9,600 bases of DNA, from positions 1 to 9,600 of the forward strand of contig JACDBP010000009.1 in assembly GCA_013694835.1 (NCBI GenBank), read 5' to 3'. This stretch comes from Chloroflexota bacterium. GTDB taxonomy: Bacteria; Chloroflexota; Limnocylindria; Limnocylindrales; CSP1-4. Of this stretch, positions 1-5,771 are shown piece by piece (positions within the stretch are counted from its first letter, which is position 1; every line of letters begins with the position of its first letter). The translations under genes were made by a program, and so were the position numbers. Under the pieces are notes generated by a model, which saw nothing but the letters and a program-made list of their open reading frames with translations, was not told the origin of the DNA and ran no database searches.

Positions 1-821
1 CCGACCCACCGGTCCCAGCGCGGTCGCCCACCGATCTGGCCCGCGGTTCGGTCGATCCTGCCGATCCCGTCCCAGGCGTCGACCTGGACCTCGTCGAGCT
101 TGCCGAGGTCCCGCAGCCGGCCATCTCCGTCCCGCAGCCGCCGTCCGTCGAACCGGAGCAGCTGACGGGCTATGTCTGGCCCCTGCGAGGCGCGCGCATC
201 CATGGCTGGTTCGCCGCCAGCGACGACGGGTTCATCGTGCTGCGCGGTCAGCGGGTCCACGACGGCCTGGACCTGGCGACCTTCTGCGGCCATCGCGTGG
301 TCGCCGCCCACGCCGGAACGGTCCTGTACGCCGGCCGAGCGTTTCACCCCTACCTCGGTTTCGACGGACCGGTGGACGCCTTGTACGACCATCTTCGGGC
401 CGGCCGAGACTGGATGAGCCTGCCGCGCGTGGTCGTCATCGACGACGGCAACGGCTACCGGAGCGCCTACGTCCACCTCGGCAGCCATTCGGTGAAGCCG
501 GGCGACGTCGTCAAAGCCGGCGACCCCATCGGTAAGGAGGGCGCGACCGGACGCGCGTCCGGCTGCCACCTCCACTACATGCTCGTCCGGATGGACGGGC
601 CCCTCGTGCCGGTCGCCGGAGAGCTGGTCAGGAAGTGGGACTACCCGGCAAGGGTGCGCGAGCGCATCGACCCCATGCGGGTCCTCTCCTTCAAGCGCAA
701 CGGCGCCGCTCGGAAGGTGCCTGGTGTCGACCCACCGAAGGTGCCCTTCCTCTATGTCCCCCCGAAGGTGACGCCGGTCCCGAGGATGTCCAGCTCTGAG
801 GCTGGGGAGTCGCATCGTTGA
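1..821 (+). CDS. M23 family (LytM-type) zinc metallopeptidase, C-terminal part, 5' end outside window
   Basis: The frame is open from the window edge (first full codon at base 3) to TGA at 819-821, so the N-terminus and any signal peptide are missing. The visible protein begins with a proline/valine-rich linker, then a LytM/lysostaphin-type fold starting near GYVWPLRG. The M23 zinc-site motifs are present: HDGLD (His codon 258, Asp codon 270, the H-x3-D pair) and CHLHY (His codons 567 and 573, the H-x-H pair). Between them lies the family-typical stretch YVHLGS...VKPGDVVKAGDPIGKEGATGR. Enzymes of this family cleave peptide cross-links of peptidoglycan outside the cytoplasmic membrane; some members lack activity, but this one keeps its ligands. 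A 50-60 residue tail follows the catalytic domain, rich in Pro and Lys. An in-frame GTG at 237 lies inside the domain and is not a plausible start. The substrate and the missing N-terminal domains cannot be told from here. Confidence 0.88.
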   Translation, partial: DPPVPARSPTDLARGSVDPADPVPGVDLDLVELAEVPQPAISVPQPPSVEPEQLTGYVWPLRGARIHGWFAASDDGFIVLRGQRVHDGLDLATFCGHRVVAAHAGTVLYAGRAFHPYLGFDGPVDALYDHLRAGRDWMSLPRVVVIDDGNGYRSAYVHLGSHSVKPGDVVKAGDPIGKEGATGRASGCHLHYMLVRMDGPLVPVAGELVRKWDYPARVRERIDPMRVLSFKRNGAARKVPGVDPPKVPFLYVPPKVTPVPRMSSSEAGESHR

Positions 822-844
822 CGGGGCCGCTCCAAGGGGGTCGG

Positions 845-853
845 TGGTAGGCT
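845..853 (+). promoter_or_regulatory. possible extended -10 promoter for the HerA-like gene
   Basis: TGGTAGGCT has the form of an extended -10 element (TGn followed by TAnnnT, hexamer TAGGCT at 848-853). It lies 57 bases before the chosen ATG at 910. No good -35 sits at the right spacing: TTGACG at 818-823 is 24 nt away, too far. It rests on sequence match alone, and the gene could instead be read through from the upstream M23 gene, whose stop is only 88 nt before the ATG. Confidence 0.25.
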
Positions 854-909
854 CGGCGGCCGGTGCCGGTGCGCAGGCCCAGGCCGGCAGCTCGAACCCG
901 AGGAGAGCC

Positions 910-2586
910 ATGGATCCGGCGTTCCGTGAGGCGATGGCGCAGGGCTACGCACTGACCGAGCCGGCCCTGGTGCTGGGCAGCCCCCTCCTCGGCGATACCG
1001 TCCTGCCCGAGGTGCGCGTCCAGATCGCGCTGGCGATGATGAACCGCCACGGGCTGATCGCGGGAGCCACGGGGACCGGCAAGACGAAGACGCTGCAGGT
1101 GATGGCAGGCGAGCTGTCCGACGCCGGTGTGCCGGTGTTCATCTCGGACATCAAGGGCGACGTCACGGGCATCGCGGTGCCCGGCGACGCGACCAACCCC
1201 AAGATCCAGGAGCGCATCGCCTCGCTGCAGTACGACTACCGGCCGGCGGGCCACCCTGTCGAGTTCCTCTCGCTCTCGGGGTCACTTGGCGCTCAGCTGC
1301 GGGCGACCGTCCACTCGTTCGGACCGCTCCTCCTCGGCAAGGTGCTCGATCTCAACGAAACGCAGACGGCCGTCATGTCGCTCGTCTTCCAGTACTGCGA
1401 CGACCACGACCTGCCACTGCTCGACCTGGCCGACCTCCGCACGACGCTCAACTACCTCGCCTCGGACGAGGGCAAGGAGCTGATGGAGCAGTACGGCGGC
1501 ATGTCGAAGGCGACCGTGGGGGTCATGCTGCGCTCGCTGATCACGCTCGAGCAGTCGGGCGCCGACGCCTTCTTCGGTGAGCCGGAGTTCGATGTCCACG
1601 ACCTGATGCGGATGACCCCGGACGGGCGGGGCGTCATCAGTGTGCTGGAGCTGTCCGATGTGATGGACAAGCCACGGCTGTTCTCGACCTTCATGCTGTG
1701 GATGCTCGCCCAGCTCTACTCGAAGCTGCCCGAGATGGGCGACCTGCCCAAACCGAAGCTGGCGTTCTTCTTCGACGAGGCCCATCTGCTGTTCGACGAT
1801 GCCTCGAAGGCGCTGATGGATCAGGTCGAGTTGACCGTGCGGCTGATCCGCTCCAAGGGTGTCGGCGTCTATTTCGTGACCCAGTCGCCGACGGACGTGC
1901 CATCGTCCGTGCTGGCGCAACTCGGCAGCCGCGTCCAGCACGCCCTCCGGGCGTTCACGCCCGAGGATGCCGACAACCTGCGCAAGACCGCGCGGACCTT
2001 CCCGACCTCGGAGTTCTACGACGTCGAGAAGCAGATCACGTCGCTCGGCATCGGCGAAGCGCTCGTCACGGTGCTGTCGCCGCGTGGCGTGCCGACGCCG
2101 CTCGCCGCCACGAGGCTCGTGCCGCCCGACTCGTTCATGGGTGCACTCGAGCCGGCCGCGTTCCAGGACCAGCTCGCGGCTGGTGCACTGCGGGCCAAGT
2201 ACGGCCAGGCGATCGACCGTGACAGCGCCCACGAGATGATCACGCGGCGGATCGCGTCAGCGCGGACCGTGGCGGCGGGACCGGCGGTGGCGCCGACCAC
2301 GGGAACGGGCCTCAACACGATGACGCCTGCCCAACAGCGCCGCGAGGTTGCGCGCCAGCAACGGGAGATCGCCGCCGCCGAGCGGGCTGCAGCGCGCGCG
2401 CAGAAGCAGGCGCAGGTGGCCGCCGAGCGGGAGTGGCGTGAGCGCCAGCGACATCAGGCGACGGCGGCGCGGCAGGCATCGCGCGAGCGTGAGGCGATGA
2501 TCCGCGAGACGTCCCGGGTGATCCGCTCACGCTCGGGGCAGAGCATCATCCGCAGCGTGTTCGGCACGCTCTTCGGCGGCAAGTAG
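910..2586 (+). CDS. HerA-like / DUF853 (YjgR-type) P-loop ATPase
   Basis: A complete 558-residue protein of the helicase HerA-like C-terminal family (DUF853, the family of E. coli YjgR). Walker A is GATGTGKT at residues 52-59 and Walker B is LAFFFDEAH with Asp289-Glu290. Other family blocks are FISDIKGDV, LNETQ, GGMSKATVG, FFGEPEF, the VRLIRSKGVGVYFVTQSP strand and RVQHALRAFTPED. The last 85-90 residues are an Arg/Ala/Gln/Glu-rich probable coiled coil ending in a short hydrophobic SIIRSVFGTLFGG segment, as in YjgR relatives. The ATG at 910 is chosen because AGGAG (901-905) precedes it at 4 nt; the frame could open at GTG 844, but that adds a low-complexity Gly/Ala/Gln stretch. The family is related to HerA/FtsK-type hexameric motors thought to act on DNA, but the cellular role of YjgR-type proteins is not established. 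No NurA-like nuclease is adjacent, so HerA-NurA end resection is not implied. Confidence 0.92.
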   Translation: MDPAFREAMAQGYALTEPALVLGSPLLGDTVLPEVRVQIALAMMNRHGLIAGATGTGKTKTLQVMAGELSDAGVPVFISDIKGDVTGIAVPGDATNPKIQERIASLQYDYRPAGHPVEFLSLSGSLGAQLRATVHSFGPLLLGKVLDLNETQTAVMSLVFQYCDDHDLPLLDLADLRTTLNYLASDEGKELMEQYGGMSKATVGVMLRSLITLEQSGADAFFGEPEFDVHDLMRMTPDGRGVISVLELSDVMDKPRLFSTFMLWMLAQLYSKLPEMGDLPKPKLAFFFDEAHLLFDDASKALMDQVELTVRLIRSKGVGVYFVTQSPTDVPSSVLAQLGSRVQHALRAFTPEDADNLRKTARTFPTSEFYDVEKQITSLGIGEALVTVLSPRGVPTPLAATRLVPPDSFMGALEPAAFQDQLAAGALRAKYGQAIDRDSAHEMITRRIASARTVAAGPAVAPTTGTGLNTMTPAQQRREVARQQREIAAAERAAARAQKQAQVAAEREWRERQRHQATAARQASREREAMIRETSRVIRSRSGQSIIRSVFGTLFGGK

Positions 2587-2734
2587 GTCCGCGAGACGTA
2601 GCACAGGGTCCTGACGGGTCATCGCCGTCACACCGGCCATGTCGTGCTCGTCGGTAGGAGAGGCATCGCTGTTTCTGGGTGTTCGGACCGGTTCGGATCC
2701 TCCTCTCCGAGCAGGCGCGGCCCCTCTCTTTCGA

Positions 2735-2764
2735 ACTCGACCCCGGTCTCCCCCGGGGTCGAGT
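2735..2764. terminator. 12-bp perfect stem-loop between convergent genes, probable bidirectional terminator
   Basis: ACTCGACCCCGG (2735-2746) and CCGGGGTCGAGT (2753-2764) are exact reverse complements around a 6-nt loop (TCTCCC). The hairpin lies in the 232-nt gap between the HerA-like gene (stop at 2586, plus) and the DUF6504 gene (stop at 2819, minus), where a terminator serving both would be expected. Neither side has a T-tract, so it would be a high-GC, U-tract-less type. The inverted repeat is directly visible; its function is inferred from position. Confidence 0.55.
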
Positions 2765-2818
2765 CGCGTCCGGGGGCGGGAGGGTCTCGACGTCCCGCGG
2801 CGGTGGTCCGAGAGACCG

Positions 2819-3067
2819 TCAGTCGTAGAGGCGCTCCAGGTGCCAGGTACCGTCGACGCCGTCGCGGAAGACGAGTGCCAGGAGTGATGGGCCGGCCACC
2901 TTGAAGTAATCGCGCAGCAGCGGCCGCCGCCACCAGGCTTCCTCGATCCGCCACTGGTTGCAGACCTCGACCGGTTCACGATGGCCATCCCAGCGCAGCG
3001 CGGCCGGCCGCCCAAGGGCGTCGAGCTCCACGTCGATGAGCGGCAGCTGGCCGAGCAGCCGGGTCAC
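2819..3067 (-). CDS. DUF6504-like small protein, third gene of the SOS mutagenesis cassette
   Basis: An 82-residue protein with GTG start at 3067 and TGA at 2819-2821. The GTG overlaps the imuB stop by 4 bases (GTGA), so translation is probably coupled. The core REPVEVCNQWRIEEAWWR (residues 30-47), then RDYF (52-55) and the C-terminal W-x-L-x-R-x-YD, resemble the DUF6504 family as I recall it: short proteins in Actinobacteria and relatives, usually encoded beside Y-family polymerase genes. No catalytic motif is visible. The Trp/Arg-rich small beta-type sequence could suit a protein- or nucleic-acid-binding role, but that is inference. Context says it is co-induced with ImuA and ImuB in the SOS response and may be an accessory of the mutasome. 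The family name is from memory of the motif pattern and needs a profile search. Confidence 0.75.
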   Translation of the reverse strand: MTRLLGQLPLIDVELDALGRPAALRWDGHREPVEVCNQWRIEEAWWRRPLLRDYFKVAGPSLLALVFRDGVDGTWHLERLYD

Positions 3068-4323
3068 GGCGCCGGCATCCCCGCCAGATCCTCTGCCGCC
3101 GGCAGCAGCGCGAACCGATCATGGGCCACCGCGGCCTGGGGATCCCGCAGCTCGGCGCGCAGGATCCGATCGGCACCGAACCGGATGGCGAGGCTGCTCA
3201 GCTGCCAGCGGAGCCGTGCCTCCCGCGCGAGCTGCGGCGTGAACAACCCGAGCTGCTGGCCGGCGGCCGGCGCCGTTCCGTCAAGCTCCAGCGTCAGCCG
3301 CGTGACCGGCGCCTGCGGCGGCGCCACCTCCAGCCGCGCGAGCAGCAGCCGCTCCAGGAGATCGGGCACGGCGACCGGCTCGGGGAGCGCCTGGACGAGG
3401 CGCAGCGGCTCCGCCCGCTCCAGCTCCAGCTCCAGCGTGGCGCGACTGGCGCCCGCGCCCCGCGCCACGAGCTGCTCGCAGAGCACGCCGGCCAGGTGGT
3501 GGAGCACGAATCGGAGCGGCTCCAGCTCTTCCACCGGCGGCTCCAGCTCCGCGTCGGCGCGGAGATGCGTTACCGGCCGACGCGGCCTGAGCTTCCGCCC
3601 ATCCATACCCCGCGCCAGGTCGTGCAGCTCGCCGCCAGCGACCCCGAAGCGCGCCACGACCGCCGAGTGCGGAAGCGCCGCGAACGCACCGATGGTCGTC
3701 AACCCGAACAGCCGGAACCGGTCGTGGATCTCGGGCTTCGCGGGGAGCAGCCGGATGGCGAGCGGTGCCAGCCATGCCGCCTCCGTCTCACGATCGCCGC
3801 GCGGCACGGCGGCTCTCCCCGGATCGCGCTCCCCCACCACCGCCGCGACCTGTGCCCCGAACCGGGTGTTGCCGATCCCCGCCCGCGGTGCACCCGGCAG
3901 CAGCGACGCCACGCTCGCCGCCACCCGTCGGAGGAGGGTCGGTTCGTCCCCCCACAGCCGCTCGAGACCCTCGATGCCCAGGAAGACCTGCCCGAAGGCA
4001 GTGCGTGCCGGGTCCGTCTCACCCTCGATGGCCGGCGTGAACGCGGCGAGCACGTCGAGCGCGGCCTCGAACGCGGCGCGGTACGTCGGGACATCCGCGG
4101 GCAGGAACGTCGCCTCGGGGACCAGGTTGTGCGCCGAGCCGAGAGGCTGCCCTCGCCGCACGCCCAGCCGACGAGCCGCAGGGCTGCAGTCGAGCACCGT
4201 GCCGGGATCCCAGGGCTGGCCGCCCAGCACGATCGAGGTGGTCGTCAGGTCATCGGACAGGGCGCGGCGAATGGTCTCCAGGCGGAGCGGCAGGTGGGGC
4301 CAGTCGAGATACAGCAGTCGCAT
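3064..4323 (-). CDS. imuB: ImuB-like Y-family DNA polymerase homologue, probably catalytically inactive
   Basis: A 419-residue Y-family protein. The first strand MRLLYLDWPHLP aligns with the DinB/Dpo4 N-terminus and keeps the first catalytic Asp (D7). The SIDEAYLDVTG block is replaced by AFGQVFLGIEG (residues 109-119), so the catalytic Asp-Glu pair becomes Gly111-Gln112. Loss of the active-site acids is the hallmark of ImuB, a non-polymerising adaptor that in known systems joins ImuA, DnaE2 and the beta clamp for translesion synthesis. The GIGNTRFGAQVA block (149-160) matches the Y-family GIAxNKxLAK motif, and a little-finger-like region follows. QLGLF at 357-361 fits the beta-clamp consensus QL[S/D]LF. 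ATG 4323 is chosen because the fold begins there; an in-frame ATG at 4392 adds 23 unconserved residues, and neither has a well-placed Shine-Dalgarno. It overlaps imuA by 74 nt. Confidence 0.87.
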   Translation of the reverse strand: MRLLYLDWPHLPLRLETIRRALSDDLTTTSIVLGGQPWDPGTVLDCSPAARRLGVRRGQPLGSAHNLVPEATFLPADVPTYRAAFEAALDVLAAFTPAIEGETDPARTAFGQVFLGIEGLERLWGDEPTLLRRVAASVASLLPGAPRAGIGNTRFGAQVAAVVGERDPGRAAVPRGDRETEAAWLAPLAIRLLPAKPEIHDRFRLFGLTTIGAFAALPHSAVVARFGVAGGELHDLARGMDGRKLRPRRPVTHLRADAELEPPVEELEPLRFVLHHLAGVLCEQLVARGAGASRATLELELERAEPLRLVQALPEPVAVPDLLERLLLARLEVAPPQAPVTRLTLELDGTAPAAGQQLGLFTPQLAREARLRWQLSSLAIRFGADRILRAELRDPQAAVAHDRFALLPAAEDLAGMPAP

Positions 4324-5293
4324 GGCGAGTTCGATCCGTGACGGTCGGTCGATCGGTTCTCCTGACGGTGAGGGTCGGCGGTGACAGCTCATGTGGCGCG
4401 CGTCTCGGGCGCACCCGGAGCAACCTGTCGGGGGCGGCGCGGTCGCCGTCGTCGGCGTAGTGGATCTCCAGCTCCACCCGCCGGCCCGGCACGCCGAAGC
4501 GATTCTTGGCGACGGTCACAGCGGTCTGCTGGCCGACGACATCGCGCCCGAGCCGGATCCAGGTCAGCCGTTCGAGCTCCAGCCGGAGGCTCGTCAGCTC
4601 CGCCAGCGCGCCGTGGAGCGAGCCCGTGAGCGATGGTGGCTCGAGCACGATCAAGCGGGCACCGATCCGCCGGGCGTGGGCGGTCAGCCGGCGCAGGATG
4701 GCCTCGTGGTGGCCGGCGAGGTATGACGGCAGGTCCATCACCAGCAGGTCGATGGCACGGCCGGCGAGCAGCATCCCGGCAAGCGCGAAGCCCTCCGCGG
4801 CATCCGCAGTACGGAGCACCAGCAACCAGCGCAGGTCCACGCCGCGACTGACGGCCTCCAGCGGATCGAAGGCCTCCGCGAGATCGAGCCAGGCGACGAT
4901 GGCCCCCTGCTCCTGTGCTTCCGCCGTGCAGCGCAAAGCGAGCGTGGTCTTGCCGCTCGACGCGTCGCCGAGCAGTGCCGCGCTCGCCTGGCGCGGCAGG
5001 CCACCCGGGCCGAGCACCGCATCGAGCTCCCGGAAGCCGGTCGAGAGGACCTCCGCCGGGATCGGGGTCAGCGGTCCCGGAACCGGCGCCGCCTCTGGTC
5101 GAAGCTGCGGGACGAGTGCCAGCGCGCCGTGCGTCGTCGGCTGTTCCGGGCCCCTCGGCGCGCGGACCGAATCGATCCGATCGCCGTTGCCGAGCCGGAT
5201 CGCCGCCGTCCCCCAGCGCCCCTCCAGGCGGGCAAGCGCGCTGGTCAGTGCCGGGTTCGGAGAACCGTGGTCAAGGCGTCCGGGCGTCTGCAT
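4250..5293 (-). CDS. imuA: ImuA-like RecA-superfamily ATPase, first gene of the SOS mutagenesis cassette
   Basis: A 347-residue RecA-fold protein. STGFRELDAVLGPGGLPR (84-101) is the typical lead-in, Walker A is GDASSGKT (109-116), a Walker B-like strand IDLLVMD ends at Asp187, and VAKNRFGVPGR (261-271) resembles the late RecA-like motif of the ImuA/SulA-related family. In characterised mutasomes ImuA works with ImuB and DnaE2 in damage-induced mutagenesis, and the next gene is imuB. The frame also has ATG at 5305, but that codon lies inside the promoter -10 element, so ATG 5293 is preferred. That leaves a leader of only a few bases, so the mRNA is near-leaderless. The last 50 residues, after RLLRVRPRR, are Pro/Arg/Thr-rich and look disordered; much of this tail is encoded in DNA shared with the start of imuB. 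Whether the protein hydrolyses ATP is unknown. Confidence 0.85.
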   Translation of the reverse strand: MQTPGRLDHGSPNPALTSALARLEGRWGTAAIRLGNGDRIDSVRAPRGPEQPTTHGALALVPQLRPEAAPVPGPLTPIPAEVLSTGFRELDAVLGPGGLPRQASAALLGDASSGKTTLALRCTAEAQEQGAIVAWLDLAEAFDPLEAVSRGVDLRWLLVLRTADAAEGFALAGMLLAGRAIDLLVMDLPSYLAGHHEAILRRLTAHARRIGARLIVLEPPSLTGSLHGALAELTSLRLELERLTWIRLGRDVVGQQTAVTVAKNRFGVPGRRVELEIHYADDGDRAAPDRLLRVRPRRAPHELSPPTLTVRRTDRPTVTDRTRHATAVSRLAPPAAPPGDHSPRPVR

Positions 5294-5303
5294 GGCCCGG
5301 TCC

Positions 5304-5331
5304 ATACTAGAACATCTGTTCTATTCGTCAA
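5304..5331 (-). promoter_or_regulatory. sigma70-type promoter of the imuA-imuB-DUF6504 operon
   Basis: On the minus strand, TTGACG (5331-5326, five of six matches to TTGACA) is followed by a 16-nt spacer and TAGTAT (5309-5304, five of six matches to TATAAT counting TA-n-n-A-T). This is the best promoter match in the window. Transcription should start near 5298-5297, about four bases before ATG 5293. The spacer and the first two bases of the -10 are covered by the LexA operator, so a bound repressor would block RNA polymerase directly. Confidence 0.75.
5308..5323. promoter_or_regulatory. LexA operator (SOS box) controlling imuA
   Basis: TAGAAC-ATCT-GTTCTA is a palindrome with perfect 6-bp arms around a 4-nt centre. 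It contains GAAC-N4-GTTC, the core of the Gram-positive-type SOS box known from Bacillus, Mycobacterium and relatives. It sits within the promoter of an ImuA/ImuB pair, genes that are commonly LexA-regulated, so motif and context agree. It also covers the TAG stop codon of the upstream GNAT fragment. Confidence 0.85.
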
Positions 5332-5602
5332 GGTCCAGGCGCATCAGGATCCGCGGCCCGAATCCACACCAGCCGGCCGGCTCACCTCCGATGTAGGCGA
5401 CCAGACCGGGTGGGATCGCCTCGTCCAGCTGCCCTCGGAGCGCCCTGCGGCCGCCGCCCGGCCCGAGCCGGCTGTAGTCGCCGGACGACTGCCGCCAGTA
5501 CTGGCACCAGCAACCCCGATCCCCATCGTCGCCGAGCAGCAGCTGCACGTCCGCCCACCGCTCGGCCGTTGCCGGAACGACCGTCATCGGCGCCGCGGTC
5601 AC
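5321..5602 (-). CDS. truncated GNAT-family acetyltransferase (N-terminal part only, probable gene remnant)
   Basis: A 93-residue frame starting at GTG 5602, which has a Shine-Dalgarno-like AAGGCGG four bases upstream; an in-frame ATG at 5587 (MTVVPATAERW) is an alternative. The sequence follows the start of a GNAT subgroup: VVPATAERWADVQLLLG, then RGCWCQYW (29-36) and GLVAYIGGEPAGWCGFGPR (66-84). Full-length members run to roughly 200 residues. The acetyl-CoA-binding part (the R/Q-x-x-G-x-G/A loop and following helix) should come next, but the frame ends in ILMRLDLDE and a TAG at 5323-5321. I see no continuation in any frame downstream, where imuA begins. The last codons also hold the imuA -35 and LexA box. 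Without the cofactor site it is unlikely to be an active acetyltransferase; a small protein of other function cannot be excluded. Confidence 0.6.
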   Translation of the reverse strand: MTAAPMTVVPATAERWADVQLLLGDDGDRGCWCQYWRQSSGDYSRLGPGGGRRALRGQLDEAIPPGLVAYIGGEPAGWCGFGPRILMRLDLDE

Positions 5603-5641
5603 GCAACCGCCTTGGGTCGATCGTGCTCGCGCATCAGCCGC

Positions 5642-5651
5642 AGTCTAGAGT
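5642..5651. promoter_or_regulatory. possible overlapping divergent -10 elements between the GNAT fragment and the GGDEF-EAL gene
   Basis: AGTCTAGAGT reads as TAGACT on the minus strand (5647-5642, toward the GNAT fragment, about 40 nt before its GTG) and as TAGAGT on the plus strand (5646-5651, toward the GGDEF-EAL gene). Both fit TAnnnT. No convincing -35 accompanies either. The rest of the 169-nt gap between the two genes shows nothing I can name, and no c-di-GMP riboswitch is recognisable. Confidence 0.2.
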
Positions 5652-5771
5652 GCGCGTCTGCCGCCTCCTCGCCGCCGGCGAACGCCGTTCCTCGTCGTCC
5701 GGCGACCCAGTCAGGTGACTCCGTACGAACAGCCTATGGCCATGTCGTCGTGGGCAACCTAAGGTGGCTCG

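Noticed and set aside
1282..2232. 316-codon minus-strand frame opposite the HerA-like gene
   Set aside because: It overlaps the Walker B and core motifs of the real gene on the other strand, and its composition is typical of a shadow frame.
2657..2708. tRNA-like signal: 7-bp stem followed by GGTTCGGATCC resembling a T-arm
   Set aside because: The span is only 52 nt, the T-stem does not pair beyond two base pairs, position 58 is G instead of A, and no anticodon or D arm can be formed.
2783..2817. GGTCTC ... GAGACC inverted repeat near the DUF6504 stop
   Set aside because: Only 6 bp with a 23-nt loop; expected by chance in this sequence and much weaker than the neighbouring 12-bp hairpin.
2981..4384. 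467-codon and 406-codon plus-strand frames opposite imuB
   Set aside because: Their Ser/Arg/Ala-rich translations have no motifs and lie wholly over the recognised imuB coding sequence.
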